Shown here piece after piece: positions 1 through 4,960 of a stretch of 9,192 bases of DNA. The stretch covers positions 1 to 9,192 of the forward strand of contig CAMKMR010000054.1 of NCBI GenBank assembly GCA_946413945.1. The letters are read 5' to 3'. The translations under genes and the position numbers were made by a program. The stretch comes from an uncultured Lachnospiraceae bacterium. GTDB taxonomy: Bacteria; Bacillota; Clostridia; Lachnospirales; Lachnospiraceae. The notes beneath the pieces are model-generated. The model was not told the origin of the DNA and ran no database searches. It saw only the letters and a list, made by a program, of their open reading frames with translations. The first letter of the stretch is position 1, and every line of letters starts with the position of its first letter.

Positions 1-7
1 ATCAAGA

Positions 8-49
8 GGTGCTCTCAAGCGTGAGAAGGGGTGCTCCCAAGCGTGATAA
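8..49. repeat. 22-bp-period tandem near-duplication
   Basis: Positions 8-27 and 30-49 match at 18 of 20 positions with an offset of 22 bp (both contain GGTGCTC.CAAGCGTGA). Because 22 is not a multiple of three, the duplication shifts the reading frame and places an in-frame TGA at 22-24 ahead of the metallopeptidase ORF. If one copy is removed, the frame reads through as QEVLPSVIIFTEALL and joins the metallopeptidase frame, so this looks like a duplication inside a longer original coding sequence. Confidence 0.7.
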
Positions 50-657
50 TATTCACTGAAGCTCTGCTCCGACCAATGGCTGTACCCATCATTGAAATTG
101 CCAAGAAGAAGATGGGATTGAAAATCATAGCTGAATACCGTCTGTCTGAGGATTTCAGCATCTATGGTCAGATCTGCTTTACCAGCGGACTAATCCCCAT
201 TTACGACCGTGATGAAGATGAATTTCGTGACATCAAGGTGCGACGCGGAACTATTCTTATTGATCCCGATACCCTGCGTGAAAGGAACATAGGATGCCTG
301 CACAACACCGTAGCCCATGAATGTGTACACTGGTATAAGCACAAAAACTATCACCTTTATAACAGCGGTTCAGGCAATCAGAAGGCTGTCGCCTACCGCT
401 ATCCCATTATCGAAAAAGATGAGCGATTTCAGAACGAATGGGACGATGTTGACTGGATGGAATGGCAGGCAAACGGAATTGCTCCCCGAATATTAATGCC
501 GATCCAGACCTTTGAAACTGCCGTTGAACAGATACTCGAAGAGGCTGAGGATGATTCCATACCTCAATGGTATGTGGTAAATCAGATTTCTGAACTCTAT
601 GAAGTATCAAAGCAGTCAGCTGAGATTCGTATGAATGAATTAGGTATTATTATTTAA
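31..657 (+). CDS. ImmA/IrrE-family zinc metallopeptidase, 5' end disturbed
   Basis: A 208-residue ORF with a zinc-protease motif H-E-C-V-H at residues 96-100 and a second conserved segment, E-W-Q-A-N-G-I-A-P-R-I-L-M-P, at 144-157 whose Glu144 is the likely third zinc ligand. This pairing is characteristic of the ImmA/IrrE (COG2856, DUF955) peptidases. Members of that family cleave phage- or ICE-type repressors or act with toxin and antitoxin genes, usually beside an XRE regulator. The C-terminal segment VVNQISELYEVSKQSAEIRM resembles the helix-turn-helix-like tail of such proteins. The start is uncertain: GTG at 31 has no properly spaced ribosome binding site, GTG 43 and ATG 76 are no better, and a TGA lies in frame at 22-24. 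The family normally has a helix before the M-A-V-P-I-I-E-I-A-K-K-K segment, and here it appears cut off by the 22-bp duplication. The gene may be a frameshifted pseudogene or be translated from a poor start. Domain identity is secure; functionality is not. Confidence 0.8.
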   Translation: MLPSVIIFTEALLRPMAVPIIEIAKKKMGLKIIAEYRLSEDFSIYGQICFTSGLIPIYDRDEDEFRDIKVRRGTILIDPDTLRERNIGCLHNTVAHECVHWYKHKNYHLYNSGSGNQKAVAYRYPIIEKDERFQNEWDDVDWMEWQANGIAPRILMPIQTFETAVEQILEEAEDDSIPQWYVVNQISELYEVSKQSAEIRMNELGIII

Positions 658-666
658 CAGCGGTAT

Positions 667-697
667 TATGCCACTGCATTTTGTGGCATATTTTTTT
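667..697 (+). terminator. Rho-independent terminator after the metallopeptidase
   Basis: A perfect 8-bp stem, TATGCCAC (667-674) with GTGGCATA (683-690), encloses an 8-nt loop and is followed by seven T (691-697). It begins ten bases after the TAA of the metallopeptidase gene and separates it from the next gene. Confidence 0.92.
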
Positions 698-760
698 ACA
701 TTGATAGTTCGCTAATCCGCGTAATCGCTTAATGGAGAATTCGCAGAAAGGAGGCCTCAT

Positions 761-958
761 ATGGACGATGAATGCATTAAGTGTCAGGGCAGGGACGGAA
801 AATTCCTGTTTGAATGGAACCCTGTCCTGAACACAATAGGAATTGTTCGTAAGGATATGTTCTATCGCGTCCGTCTATACAATGACAAAGTGCAAGGATC
901 ATATCAAATTATCGAGCAACACCCCAAGAAAAAGGTCATTCCGACCGACAGACAATAA
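761..958 (+). CDS. 65-aa protein of unknown function with N-terminal CxxC
   Basis: A small protein I do not recognise. ATG 761 is preceded by a strong AAAGGAGG (748-754) at good spacing, which supports genuine translation. The product has a Cys-x-x-Cys pair at its N-terminus (E-C-I-K-C), a central part rich in aromatic and beta-branched residues suggestive of a small beta fold, and a basic tail (P-K-K-K). There is no signal peptide or membrane segment. It lies between the terminator at 667-697 and the hairpin at 989-1035, so it may be a single-gene transcript, with only a weak TTGATA-like -35 candidate around 701. The setting among ImmA-like, sigma-like and SymE-like genes suggests cargo or a regulatory accessory of a mobile element. 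No function is proposed. Confidence 0.6.
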   Translation: MDDECIKCQGRDGKFLFEWNPVLNTIGIVRKDMFYRVRLYNDKVQGSYQIIEQHPKKKVIPTDRQ

Positions 959-988
959 TAATCACAAGCAATCTCAGAGCTGCTAGAT

Positions 989-1035
989 GGCCAGAAGATG
1001 TCAACGGTAATTCGTAGGCATAGTCTGGCCTTTTT
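989..1035 (+). terminator. Long-hairpin terminator or attenuator
   Basis: The outer stem GGCCAGA (989-995) with TCTGGCC (1024-1030) is perfect and followed by TTTTT (1031-1035). The arm continues across a 2x2 AG/AG internal loop into AUGUC/GGCAU (998-1002 with 1017-1021, one G-U pair) and ACG/CGU (1004-1006 with 1013-1015). It lies about 30 bases after the 65-aa gene and directly before the structured leader of the sigma-like gene. It could therefore end the upstream transcript or act as an attenuator for read-through. No convincing promoter is visible between it and 1200. Confidence 0.75.
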
Positions 1036-1052
1036 CTATCTCTGAATACTCT

Positions 1053-1174
1053 CGTCCAGGAGCATGACATTAAACTGCACCACCCTGAAGCTGAGCCGGT
1101 CTTGGACGCAAGACACGCTGAAACGGCTCATCTGAAGGGCAACTGAATATGGCGTCAGACCATCAGCAGCTGAC
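1053..1174 (+). ncRNA. Candidate structured leader RNA with pseudoknot
   Basis: Five complementary helices nest in a compact layout. CCCT (1083-1086) pairs with AGGG (1136-1139). TGAGCCG (1092-1098) pairs with CGGCTCA (1124-1130). GTCTT (1099-1103) pairs with AAGAC (1110-1114), leaving the loop GGACGC. The upstream segment CGTCC (1053-1057) is exactly complementary to GGACG (1104-1108) in that loop, which makes a pseudoknot. Downstream, GTCAG (1154-1158) pairs with CTGAC (1170-1174). The element lies between a terminator-like hairpin and two successive ribosome binding sites, the usual place for a cis-regulatory RNA. I do not recognise a known riboswitch or ribozyme class. All helices come from one sequence only, so covariation is untested. 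Confidence 0.5.
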
Positions 1175-1189
1175 CAGAAACCGATAACA

Positions 1190-1275
1190 GGAGGAAATGT
1201 TATGGGCTGGTCGAACACTGCCAAAAAGGAGCTGTCTACCCAGGCTTTCCTCCAAGTGAAAACCCAAGGAGGAAA
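1190..1275 (+). promoter_or_regulatory. Anti-Shine-Dalgarno element competing for two ribosome binding sites
   Basis: GGAGGAAA occurs twice: at 1190-1197 (site of the 56-aa ORF) and at 1268-1275 (site of the sigma-like gene). Between them, TTTCCTCC at 1246-1253 is an exact 8-nt complement of both. The proximal pairing gives a hairpin with a 14-nt loop that would hide the second site. Translation of the 56-aa ORF runs straight through 1246-1253 and would open it. A further helix, GACCAG (1172-1177) with CTGGTC (1207-1212), encloses the first ribosome binding site and start codon and excludes the GTCAG/CTGAC helix. The architecture resembles translational attenuation. Confidence 0.5.
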
Positions 1276-1372
1276 CGAAAAATGGGAAAAACAGCAGATT
1301 ATTCAAACACTCAAAAGTATAGCAACCGCCGTTCATTCGACGGCAAGCCTGTTCCGACAGGCAAGGTATTAG
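1202..1372 (+). CDS. 56-aa leader-like ORF overlapping the sigma-like gene
   Basis: This short ORF has a near-ideal ribosome binding site, AGGAGG at 1189-1194, seven bases ahead of ATG 1202, and ends at TAG 1370-1372. The product begins MGWSNTAKKEL and is mildly basic and amphipathic, with no recognised domain, signal peptide or membrane helix. It overlaps the first 91 bp of the sigma-like gene in a different frame. Its codons pass through both the anti-Shine-Dalgarno octamer (1246-1253) and the ribosome binding site of the next gene, so its translation would control access to that gene. It may be a regulatory leader peptide rather than a functional protein. The alternative ATG at 1197 is only two bases from the ribosome binding site and gives 20 codons, so it is less likely. 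The start signal is visible in the sequence; the regulatory role is inferred. Confidence 0.45.
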   Translation: MGWSNTAKKELSTQAFLQVKTQGGNEKWEKQQIIQTLKSIATAVHSTASLFRQARY

Positions 1373-2001
1373 TCCCCTTCCGCAAAGAGCTCTACGGCCT
1401 CAGGAAGAGCGACTACATCCAGGACAATTTCACCACCATGCATCTCGGCGAATTCAGGTATGAGATCGGATTCATGCCCATTGACGAAGTTCTGTATGCT
1501 TCTTACATGAAGGGGTTTTGGGATGAGATCAATGAGGATATGAAGATGCGCCGTGAAGGCCGCCGCATCATCGGGAAAAACCCAGACGGTTCAGACAAGC
1601 TTTGCCCCTTTACCAGACGCTGCAAAGGCTGTCCGGAAAAGGGACTTCATGAACGCTACAATCCGAACCGCGTGGAGATCCTGTCCCTGGACTACGAATA
1701 TGACGGTGAGACCTTTGACATCGAAGACACATCCCAGCCCTCGGTTGAGGATCAGGTCATCAATAAGCTTTGCCCGGAACCCACTGAAGAAGAACTGAAG
1801 ATCAAGCTTCTGTCTCACTTTGATAAGGAGAACCCCCGTTACGCTCAGATTATCCGTCTGAAGTTGCAGGGCAAGTCCATTGATGAAATCTGCATAGAAA
1901 TCAATCTGAAGCCCAGCCGTGGTCGCCAGGAGATCAACAACGCCCACGATGCTGTCTGCGAATACCTGAGACTCCGTCACTGCAAAAAGAACCGCAAGTA
2001 A
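1282..2001 (+). CDS. Sigma-70-family-like protein with central cysteine cluster
   Basis: A 239-residue protein starting at ATG 1282, nine bases after AAGGAGG (1266-1272). The N-terminal third (MGKTADYSNT...) is polar and unlike standard sigma region 2. A Cys cluster, C-P-F-T-R-R-C-K-G-C (C108, C114, C117), could bind a metal. The segment E-I-L-S-L-D-Y-E-Y followed by acidic residues and S-V-E-D-Q-V (about 132-160) resembles the region 3 to region 4 linker of sigma factors. Residues about 171-230 form a region-4-like helix-turn-helix with G-K-S-I-D-E-I-C-I as the likely turn. Similar proteins are often annotated as sigma-70-family factors in Lachnospiraceae mobile elements (from memory). It is probably an alternative sigma factor or DNA-binding regulator of the element. 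Complete region 2 determinants for -10 recognition are not evident, so true sigma activity is uncertain. Expression seems controlled by the structured leader upstream. Confidence 0.65.
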   Translation: MGKTADYSNTQKYSNRRSFDGKPVPTGKVLVPFRKELYGLRKSDYIQDNFTTMHLGEFRYEIGFMPIDEVLYASYMKGFWDEINEDMKMRREGRRIIGKNPDGSDKLCPFTRRCKGCPEKGLHERYNPNRVEILSLDYEYDGETFDIEDTSQPSVEDQVINKLCPEPTEEELKIKLLSHFDKENPRYAQIIRLKLQGKSIDEICIEINLKPSRGRQEINNAHDAVCEYLRLRHCKKNRK

Positions 2002-2028
2002 AACAATCTCATAAACCTGCAAAGAGAA

Positions 2029-2070
2029 AGAGCGGTAACATCCATCATCGGGTGCTACCGCTCTCATTTT
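2029..2070. terminator. Shared terminator between convergent genes
   Basis: A 9-bp stem, AGAGCGGTA (2029-2037) with TACCGCTCT (2056-2064), continues past one A-C mismatch through CATCC/GGGTG (2039-2043 with 2050-2054, one G-U pair) to a six-base loop. On the + strand it is followed by CATTTT. On the minus strand it is followed by TTCTCTTT. It lies between the end of the sigma-like gene (2001) and the end of the convergent 94-aa gene (2069), so it probably serves both directions. Confidence 0.85.
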
Positions 2071-2353
2071 AATGTTTATAGACGGGCTTTCTGCCGTTCA
2101 ACTGAAAACGATCATGAGACTTGATATCTTTGATTGCCTTCCTCAGCGTTCCGCATCTGGCGTGGCTGTGATAAGGATGAGTGATTTTATGCTTGTGATA
2201 GACCAGACAAAGGTTCCTATCCGTCAGCTCCACATTATGGATATACCATACGTGCCGGGTGTTATTGCTGATCAGAGTCACATCATAGGCATCCGCCACG
2301 ATCACCGTGAAATACTTCCGATCTATCGCCTGCAGTTCTTCCGTGGTAAACAT
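2069..2353 (-). CDS. 94-aa His-rich protein of unknown function
   Basis: The product begins MFTTEELQAIDRKYF and I do not recognise its family. ATG 2353 starts two bases after the TGA of the SymE-like gene (TGAGCATG), with GAGGTG upstream inside that gene's end, so translation is probably coupled. The protein looks like a small alpha/beta fold: an N-terminal helix, strands around T-V-I-V-A-D-A-Y-D-V-T-L-I and H-V-W-Y-I-H-N-V-E-L, then a His-rich stretch (Y-H-K-H-K-I-T-H-P-Y-H-S-H) and a basic C-terminal helix. The histidines could bind metal or nucleic acid, but no catalytic motif is recognised. Pairing with a SymE-like gene makes a partner or antitoxin role conceivable, which is speculation. 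The longer frame open to 2572 was rejected as the start because it lies entirely over the upstream gene. Confidence 0.65.
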   Translation of the reverse strand: MFTTEELQAIDRKYFTVIVADAYDVTLISNNTRHVWYIHNVELTDRNLCLVYHKHKITHPYHSHARCGTLRKAIKDIKSHDRFQLNGRKPVYKH

Positions 2354-2355
2354 GC

Positions 2356-2655
2356 TCACCACCTCGCTCCCGGCTCCGCCACCATCTGAGCCCTTATTTT
2401 GACTTTCTCGGCCTCGTAGCGCTTCTGTAAGGCTTTCATCTCTCTTTCCATGAACTCTGCCTCTGCGGCCTTCACAGCAGCCCTCTCGGCGTCCTGTGTG
2501 ATGATAAGCTTGCCGTCTTCGCAGGTGACGGAGATATAATCCCCGATGTCGAACCCTGCCTCCTTCAGCCACATTCCCTTCAACATGATCGTCGGCGTCT
2601 CCCTATACTTATAACCGCTCTGTCCATAGACCTTAATGCTTCTCTTCTTTGCCAT
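2356..2655 (-). CDS. SymE-like protein (SymE/AbrB-fold toxin family) with C-terminal coiled coil
   Basis: A 99-residue protein from ATG 2655, chosen because GGAGG (2664-2668) sits eight bases upstream; the ATG at 2685 lacks a ribosome binding site. Residues about 5-50 (IKVYGQSGYKYRETPTIMLK, then GMWLKEAGFDIGDYISVTCE) match the SymE pattern of a Y-x-x-x-P-x-I-x-L-K-G-x-W-L-x-x-A-G-F core on an AbrB-like swapped-hairpin fold. In E. coli SymE is an SOS-induced type I toxin controlled by the antisense RNA SymR; in other bacteria homologues are annotated as SymE-family toxins, mostly untested. The C-terminal half (about 55-95) is charged and helical, rich in Ala, Glu, Lys and Arg, and likely a coiled coil not present in E. 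coli SymE. No antisense RNA promoter was convincingly found. It could instead be a DNA-binding element protein. Confidence 0.68.
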   Translation of the reverse strand: MAKKRSIKVYGQSGYKYRETPTIMLKGMWLKEAGFDIGDYISVTCEDGKLIITQDAERAAVKAAEAEFMEREMKALQKRYEAEKVKIRAQMVAEPGARW

Positions 2656-2691
2656 AATGATTTCCTCCGTTTCTGTGATTGTCATTGATTA

Positions 2692-2802
2692 TCAGTACCA
2701 TTCCAGAATCACCGGATCCAGATCATAGGCACCACCTCCCTTCGACGAAAAAAGCTGCCAATGCTTGTTTGCATCAGCAGCCTTCGCTCTTAGTTCGGTG
2801 TT
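2692..2802 (-). pseudogene. C-terminal remnant of an unidentified gene at the element boundary
   Basis: On the minus strand an open frame of 36 codons runs from just after a TAA (2803-2805) to TGA (2692-2694). It contains no ATG or TTG and only a late GTG. The predicted residues (TELRAKAADANKHWQLF, ending GGGAYDLDPVILEWY) look like genuine protein rather than random translation. The frame is lost close to the rlmD stop. It therefore resembles the tail of a gene whose front was lost at the junction. The terminator hairpin of rlmD lies inside the same stretch, so the protein-like appearance could also be coincidental. Confidence 0.35.
2748..2784 (-). terminator. Rho-independent terminator of the rlmD operon
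   Basis: Read on the minus strand, GCTGCTGATGC (2781-2771) pairs over all 11 positions with GCATTGGCAGC (2764-2754), counting two G-U pairs. The loop is AAACAA and six T follow (2753-2748). Three more outer pairs are possible with the T tract. It begins about 25 bases after the rlmD stop codon. Confidence 0.9.
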
Positions 2803-2808
2803 TTATTT

Positions 2809-4044
2809 TCAGTTCTGATTCTTCTTAGAATCCTTGATACGGTAGTAATCTTCCAGATCCACATCGATCCTAACTTTCGTATCTGGTTTTCGGTTGCTCA
2901 AGAGGCACACGGTCTCGACATGTTCCGTCCATGGGAACTGGTCGAATCCCATGATTCGCTTTACTTTATACTTCTTGGTAAGCTGTTTTAAATCTCTCTT
3001 CAAAGTTTCAGGGTTACATGAAACATATACTACCCTTGATGGTTCCATGGCAAATATTGCATTGATAAACTCTATGGTGCTTCCTGTTCTTGGAGGGGCC
3101 ATAAATACCACGTCTGCCTTAACTCCATCAGCCGCTGCTTCCTGCATGAAAGCTCCGGCATCTCCGGCAATAAAGCGCACGTTTTTGATACGGTTCTTAT
3201 ATGAATTTTCGATAGCATCTTCAATAGCGTCATGATTTAATTCAACGCCTGTAACTTCCTCAACATGAGAAGAAGCAGTAAGGGCAATGGTCCCGATACC
3301 GCAGTATGCATCGATCACCTTGTCAGTCTTCTTTAGCTTGGCAAAATCTATAGCTGTTCTATAGATTTTCTCTGTCATTTCAGGATTAACCTGAAAGAAT
3401 GCCTGAGGTGAAATGTTATATCTTACATTACAAAGACTATCCTCAATCTTTCCCGGGCCATATAATTTGATATTTCTTTCTCCAAGGACCATACTGTCAG
3501 TTCTGGAATTTACATTAAGGATAACTGTTGTGATCTCAGGATGACGTTTCACAAGTTCCTTAACAAAATTATTCTTTGAAGGAAAAACCGGATCAGATAC
3601 AACAAGGATTACCATTACCTGTCCTGTTGCCTTGCCAACTCTTACCATTACATATCTAAGAAGTCCATATCCTGTATCCTCATCATAAACCTTGATCTTA
3701 AAAGACTTTAAAAGGCTTCTGATAGTAACGATGATCTTATCCGCAGTTTCATTTTCAATAAAGCAGCTGTCGCTCTTTAATACCCTGTGACTGTTCTTTT
3801 CATAAATTCCAGAGATTATCTCTCCCTTTTTATATGAAAATGCAGCTGTTACCTTATGTCTATAATGATATGGATCTTTCATCCCCAGTACTCTGATATG
3901 AGGATCATAAAGATCTGATGTGTATTCTCCTAAAAGTGAATTTAATTCATCTTCTTTTTTCTTTAAATATTCTTCATATGTCTCTCCACATAAATTACAT
4001 CCGCCACATTTTTTAACAAGTGGACATTTATTTCTTTTTTCCAT
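2809..4044 (-). CDS. rlmD: RlmD-like 23S rRNA (uracil-C5) methyltransferase
   Basis: 411 residues of the TrmA/RlmC/RlmD family, which methylates C5 of a uracil in rRNA or tRNA with AdoMet; U1939 of 23S rRNA for RlmD. The N-terminal cysteines C7, C13, C16 and C19 plus C94 fit the family's iron-sulphur site. The AdoMet motif is D-A-Y-C-G-I-G-T (245-252). The nucleophile is Cys343 in V-S-C-N-P and the general base Glu377 in E-H-V-E-T-V. The TRAM domain of E. coli RlmD is absent. The expected Asp of the D-P-P-R motif is Ala316 (codon GCC, 3097-3099). Position 316 could make the enzyme weak or inactive. The gene overlaps the PflX-like gene by 17 bp and ends the operon. Its last 50 codons carry 31 G/C third positions by hand count, against 8 of the 28 codons before, suggesting a 3' end replaced by a mobile element. 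RlmD or RlmC specificity cannot be settled here. Confidence 0.88.
   Translation of the reverse strand: MEKRNKCPLVKKCGGCNLCGETYEEYLKKKEDELNSLLGEYTSDLYDPHIRVLGMKDPYHYRHKVTAAFSYKKGEIISGIYEKNSHRVLKSDSCFIENETADKIIVTIRSLLKSFKIKVYDEDTGYGLLRYVMVRVGKATGQVMVILVVSDPVFPSKNNFVKELVKRHPEITTVILNVNSRTDSMVLGERNIKLYGPGKIEDSLCNVRYNISPQAFFQVNPEMTEKIYRTAIDFAKLKKTDKVIDAYCGIGTIALTASSHVEEVTGVELNHDAIEDAIENSYKNRIKNVRFIAGDAGAFMQEAAADGVKADVVFMAPPRTGSTIEFINAIFAMEPSRVVYVSCNPETLKRDLKQLTKKYKVKRIMGFDQFPWTEHVETVCLLSNRKPDTKVRIDVDLEDYYRIKDSKKNQN
2906..2922 (-). other. Candidate integration-site core in the rlmD 3' end
   Basis: CATGTCGAGACCGTGTG encodes the universally conserved H-V-E-T-V segment of RlmD. The 3' end of rlmD (rumA) is, from memory, a known target of integrative elements in Firmicutes. 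Here the segment lies in the GC-rich stretch of an otherwise AT-rich gene, next to element-like genes. No second copy of the core is in the window, so the crossover site is unproven. Confidence 0.3.
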
Positions 4045-4960
4045 CTTTTAATACTCCCTCAAAATCAAATTCTGGTATAAAACTTTCACTTACTGTGCCG
4101 CCTTCCTGGATAAAGCCATTTCTAACTCCCAGATCATATGCATAGTCCACCAGTTCATCATATTCCCTTTCAGATACTTTTTTTAATAGTTCAGAGAAAT
4201 CCTTTATATGTTCCTTTAATGGTGTATATTGGTTCATAAGTGATATATAGACAGTATCTCCATAAGTTTCATAGAGATATTTTACAATCATTTTTGCAGA
4301 AAGAAGCTTTCCCGGCATAAGTAAATGTCTTACTATCACGCCTCGCTTCATCATATTTCTATCGTCAAATGCCACGCCCCCGGCTGTATTTATCTGCCGC
4401 ACCATTTCTGCTATGGCAAGCTTTGCCACCTCAGGATAATCCGGGGCCAGGGCATATTTTTTCGAATCTAAAGATCTTATATATTTAAAGTCCGGAAGAT
4501 AGATATCAATTAGTCCTTCTAACATTTTAAGCGTATCTACTTCAATATAAGAACTTGTATTTAAAACAAAAGGCAGGCAAAATCCTTCATCCTTAGCCTG
4601 TCTTATCGCGTCGGCAACTGTAGGGATATAAATATCCGCTGTTACCAGATTTATATTATTGGCTCCCTTTTCTTTTAATTCATAAAAGATTTCTATAAGC
4701 CTTTTTTCATCAATAGGAAGTCCTGACTTTTCATGAGAAATGTCATAGTTCTGACAAAATACGCATCCCATGGAACATCCTGTAAAAAATATAGTGCCGG
4801 AACCTTCCTTTCCAGAAATGCATGGCTCCTCCCACATATGAAGAGATGCTCTTGCAATATGGATCTCTGCCGGCATTTTACAAAAACCTGTTTTACCTTG
4901 AGCCCTGTCCACGGAACATTTCCTAGGACAGAGCTTGCAAGCTGAATAATAATTAGTCAT
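4028..4960 (-). CDS. PflX-like radical SAM protein (pyruvate formate-lyase activating-like)
   Basis: 310 residues. A radical SAM cluster C-S-M-G-C-V-F-C (C62, C66, C69) follows an N-terminal Cys set (C8, C11, C15, C27) in the pattern C-K-L-C-P-R-K-C...G-F-C. This layout is typical of the uncharacterised Fe-S family COG1313 (PflX), related to pyruvate formate-lyase activating enzymes but without a proven substrate. The later segments N-L-V-T-A-D-I-Y-I-P-T, Y-L-P-D-F-K-Y and R-H-L-L-M-P-G fit the partial TIM barrel of this family, and the length is normal. ATG 4960 overlaps the end of the upstream beta-helix gene by eight bases (ATGACTAA) and has no good ribosome binding site, so it probably depends on coupled translation. 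Glycyl-radical activation is a family-level guess; no glycyl radical enzyme is in the window. Confidence 0.85.
   Translation of the reverse strand: MTNYYSACKLCPRKCSVDRAQGKTGFCKMPAEIHIARASLHMWEEPCISGKEGSGTIFFTGCSMGCVFCQNYDISHEKSGLPIDEKRLIEIFYELKEKGANNINLVTADIYIPTVADAIRQAKDEGFCLPFVLNTSSYIEVDTLKMLEGLIDIYLPDFKYIRSLDSKKYALAPDYPEVAKLAIAEMVRQINTAGGVAFDDRNMMKRGVIVRHLLMPGKLLSAKMIVKYLYETYGDTVYISLMNQYTPLKEHIKDFSELLKKVSEREYDELVDYAYDLGVRNGFIQEGGTVSESFIPEFDFEGVLKDGKKK

Noticed and set aside
103..111. DxG instead of DxD in the topoisomerase Toprim motif as a loss of function (positions given are residues of the topB product)
   Set aside because: The D-x-G-R-E-G-E form is common among Gram-positive TopB proteins as far as I know, so it is not evidence of inactivity.
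1042..1146. Open + strand frame (LVQEHDIKLHHPEAEPVLDA) across the leader
   Set aside because: It contains no ATG, GTG or placed ribosome binding site, and five perfect helices account for the conservation-like appearance. It remains a weak alternative to the RNA reading.
1036..1224. 62-aa minus-strand ORF across the structured leader
   Set aside because: Its start would be TTG without a ribosome binding site, and the region is better explained by base-paired helices on the + strand.
1591..2067. 158-aa minus-strand ORF opposite the sigma-like gene
   Set aside because: It lies wholly antisense to a well-supported gene, has no clear ribosome binding site and runs through the shared terminator hairpin.
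2354..2572. Extended N-terminus of the 94-aa minus-strand protein
   Set aside because: The extension lies over the SymE-like gene in another frame and its residues are Arg/Gly-rich shadow translation. ATG 2353 has a suitable ribosome binding site and two-base spacing from the upstream stop.
2656..2685. Upstream start for the SymE-like gene (MTITETEEII extension)
   Set aside because: There is no ribosome binding site before 2685, while GGAGG is placed eight bases before ATG 2655.
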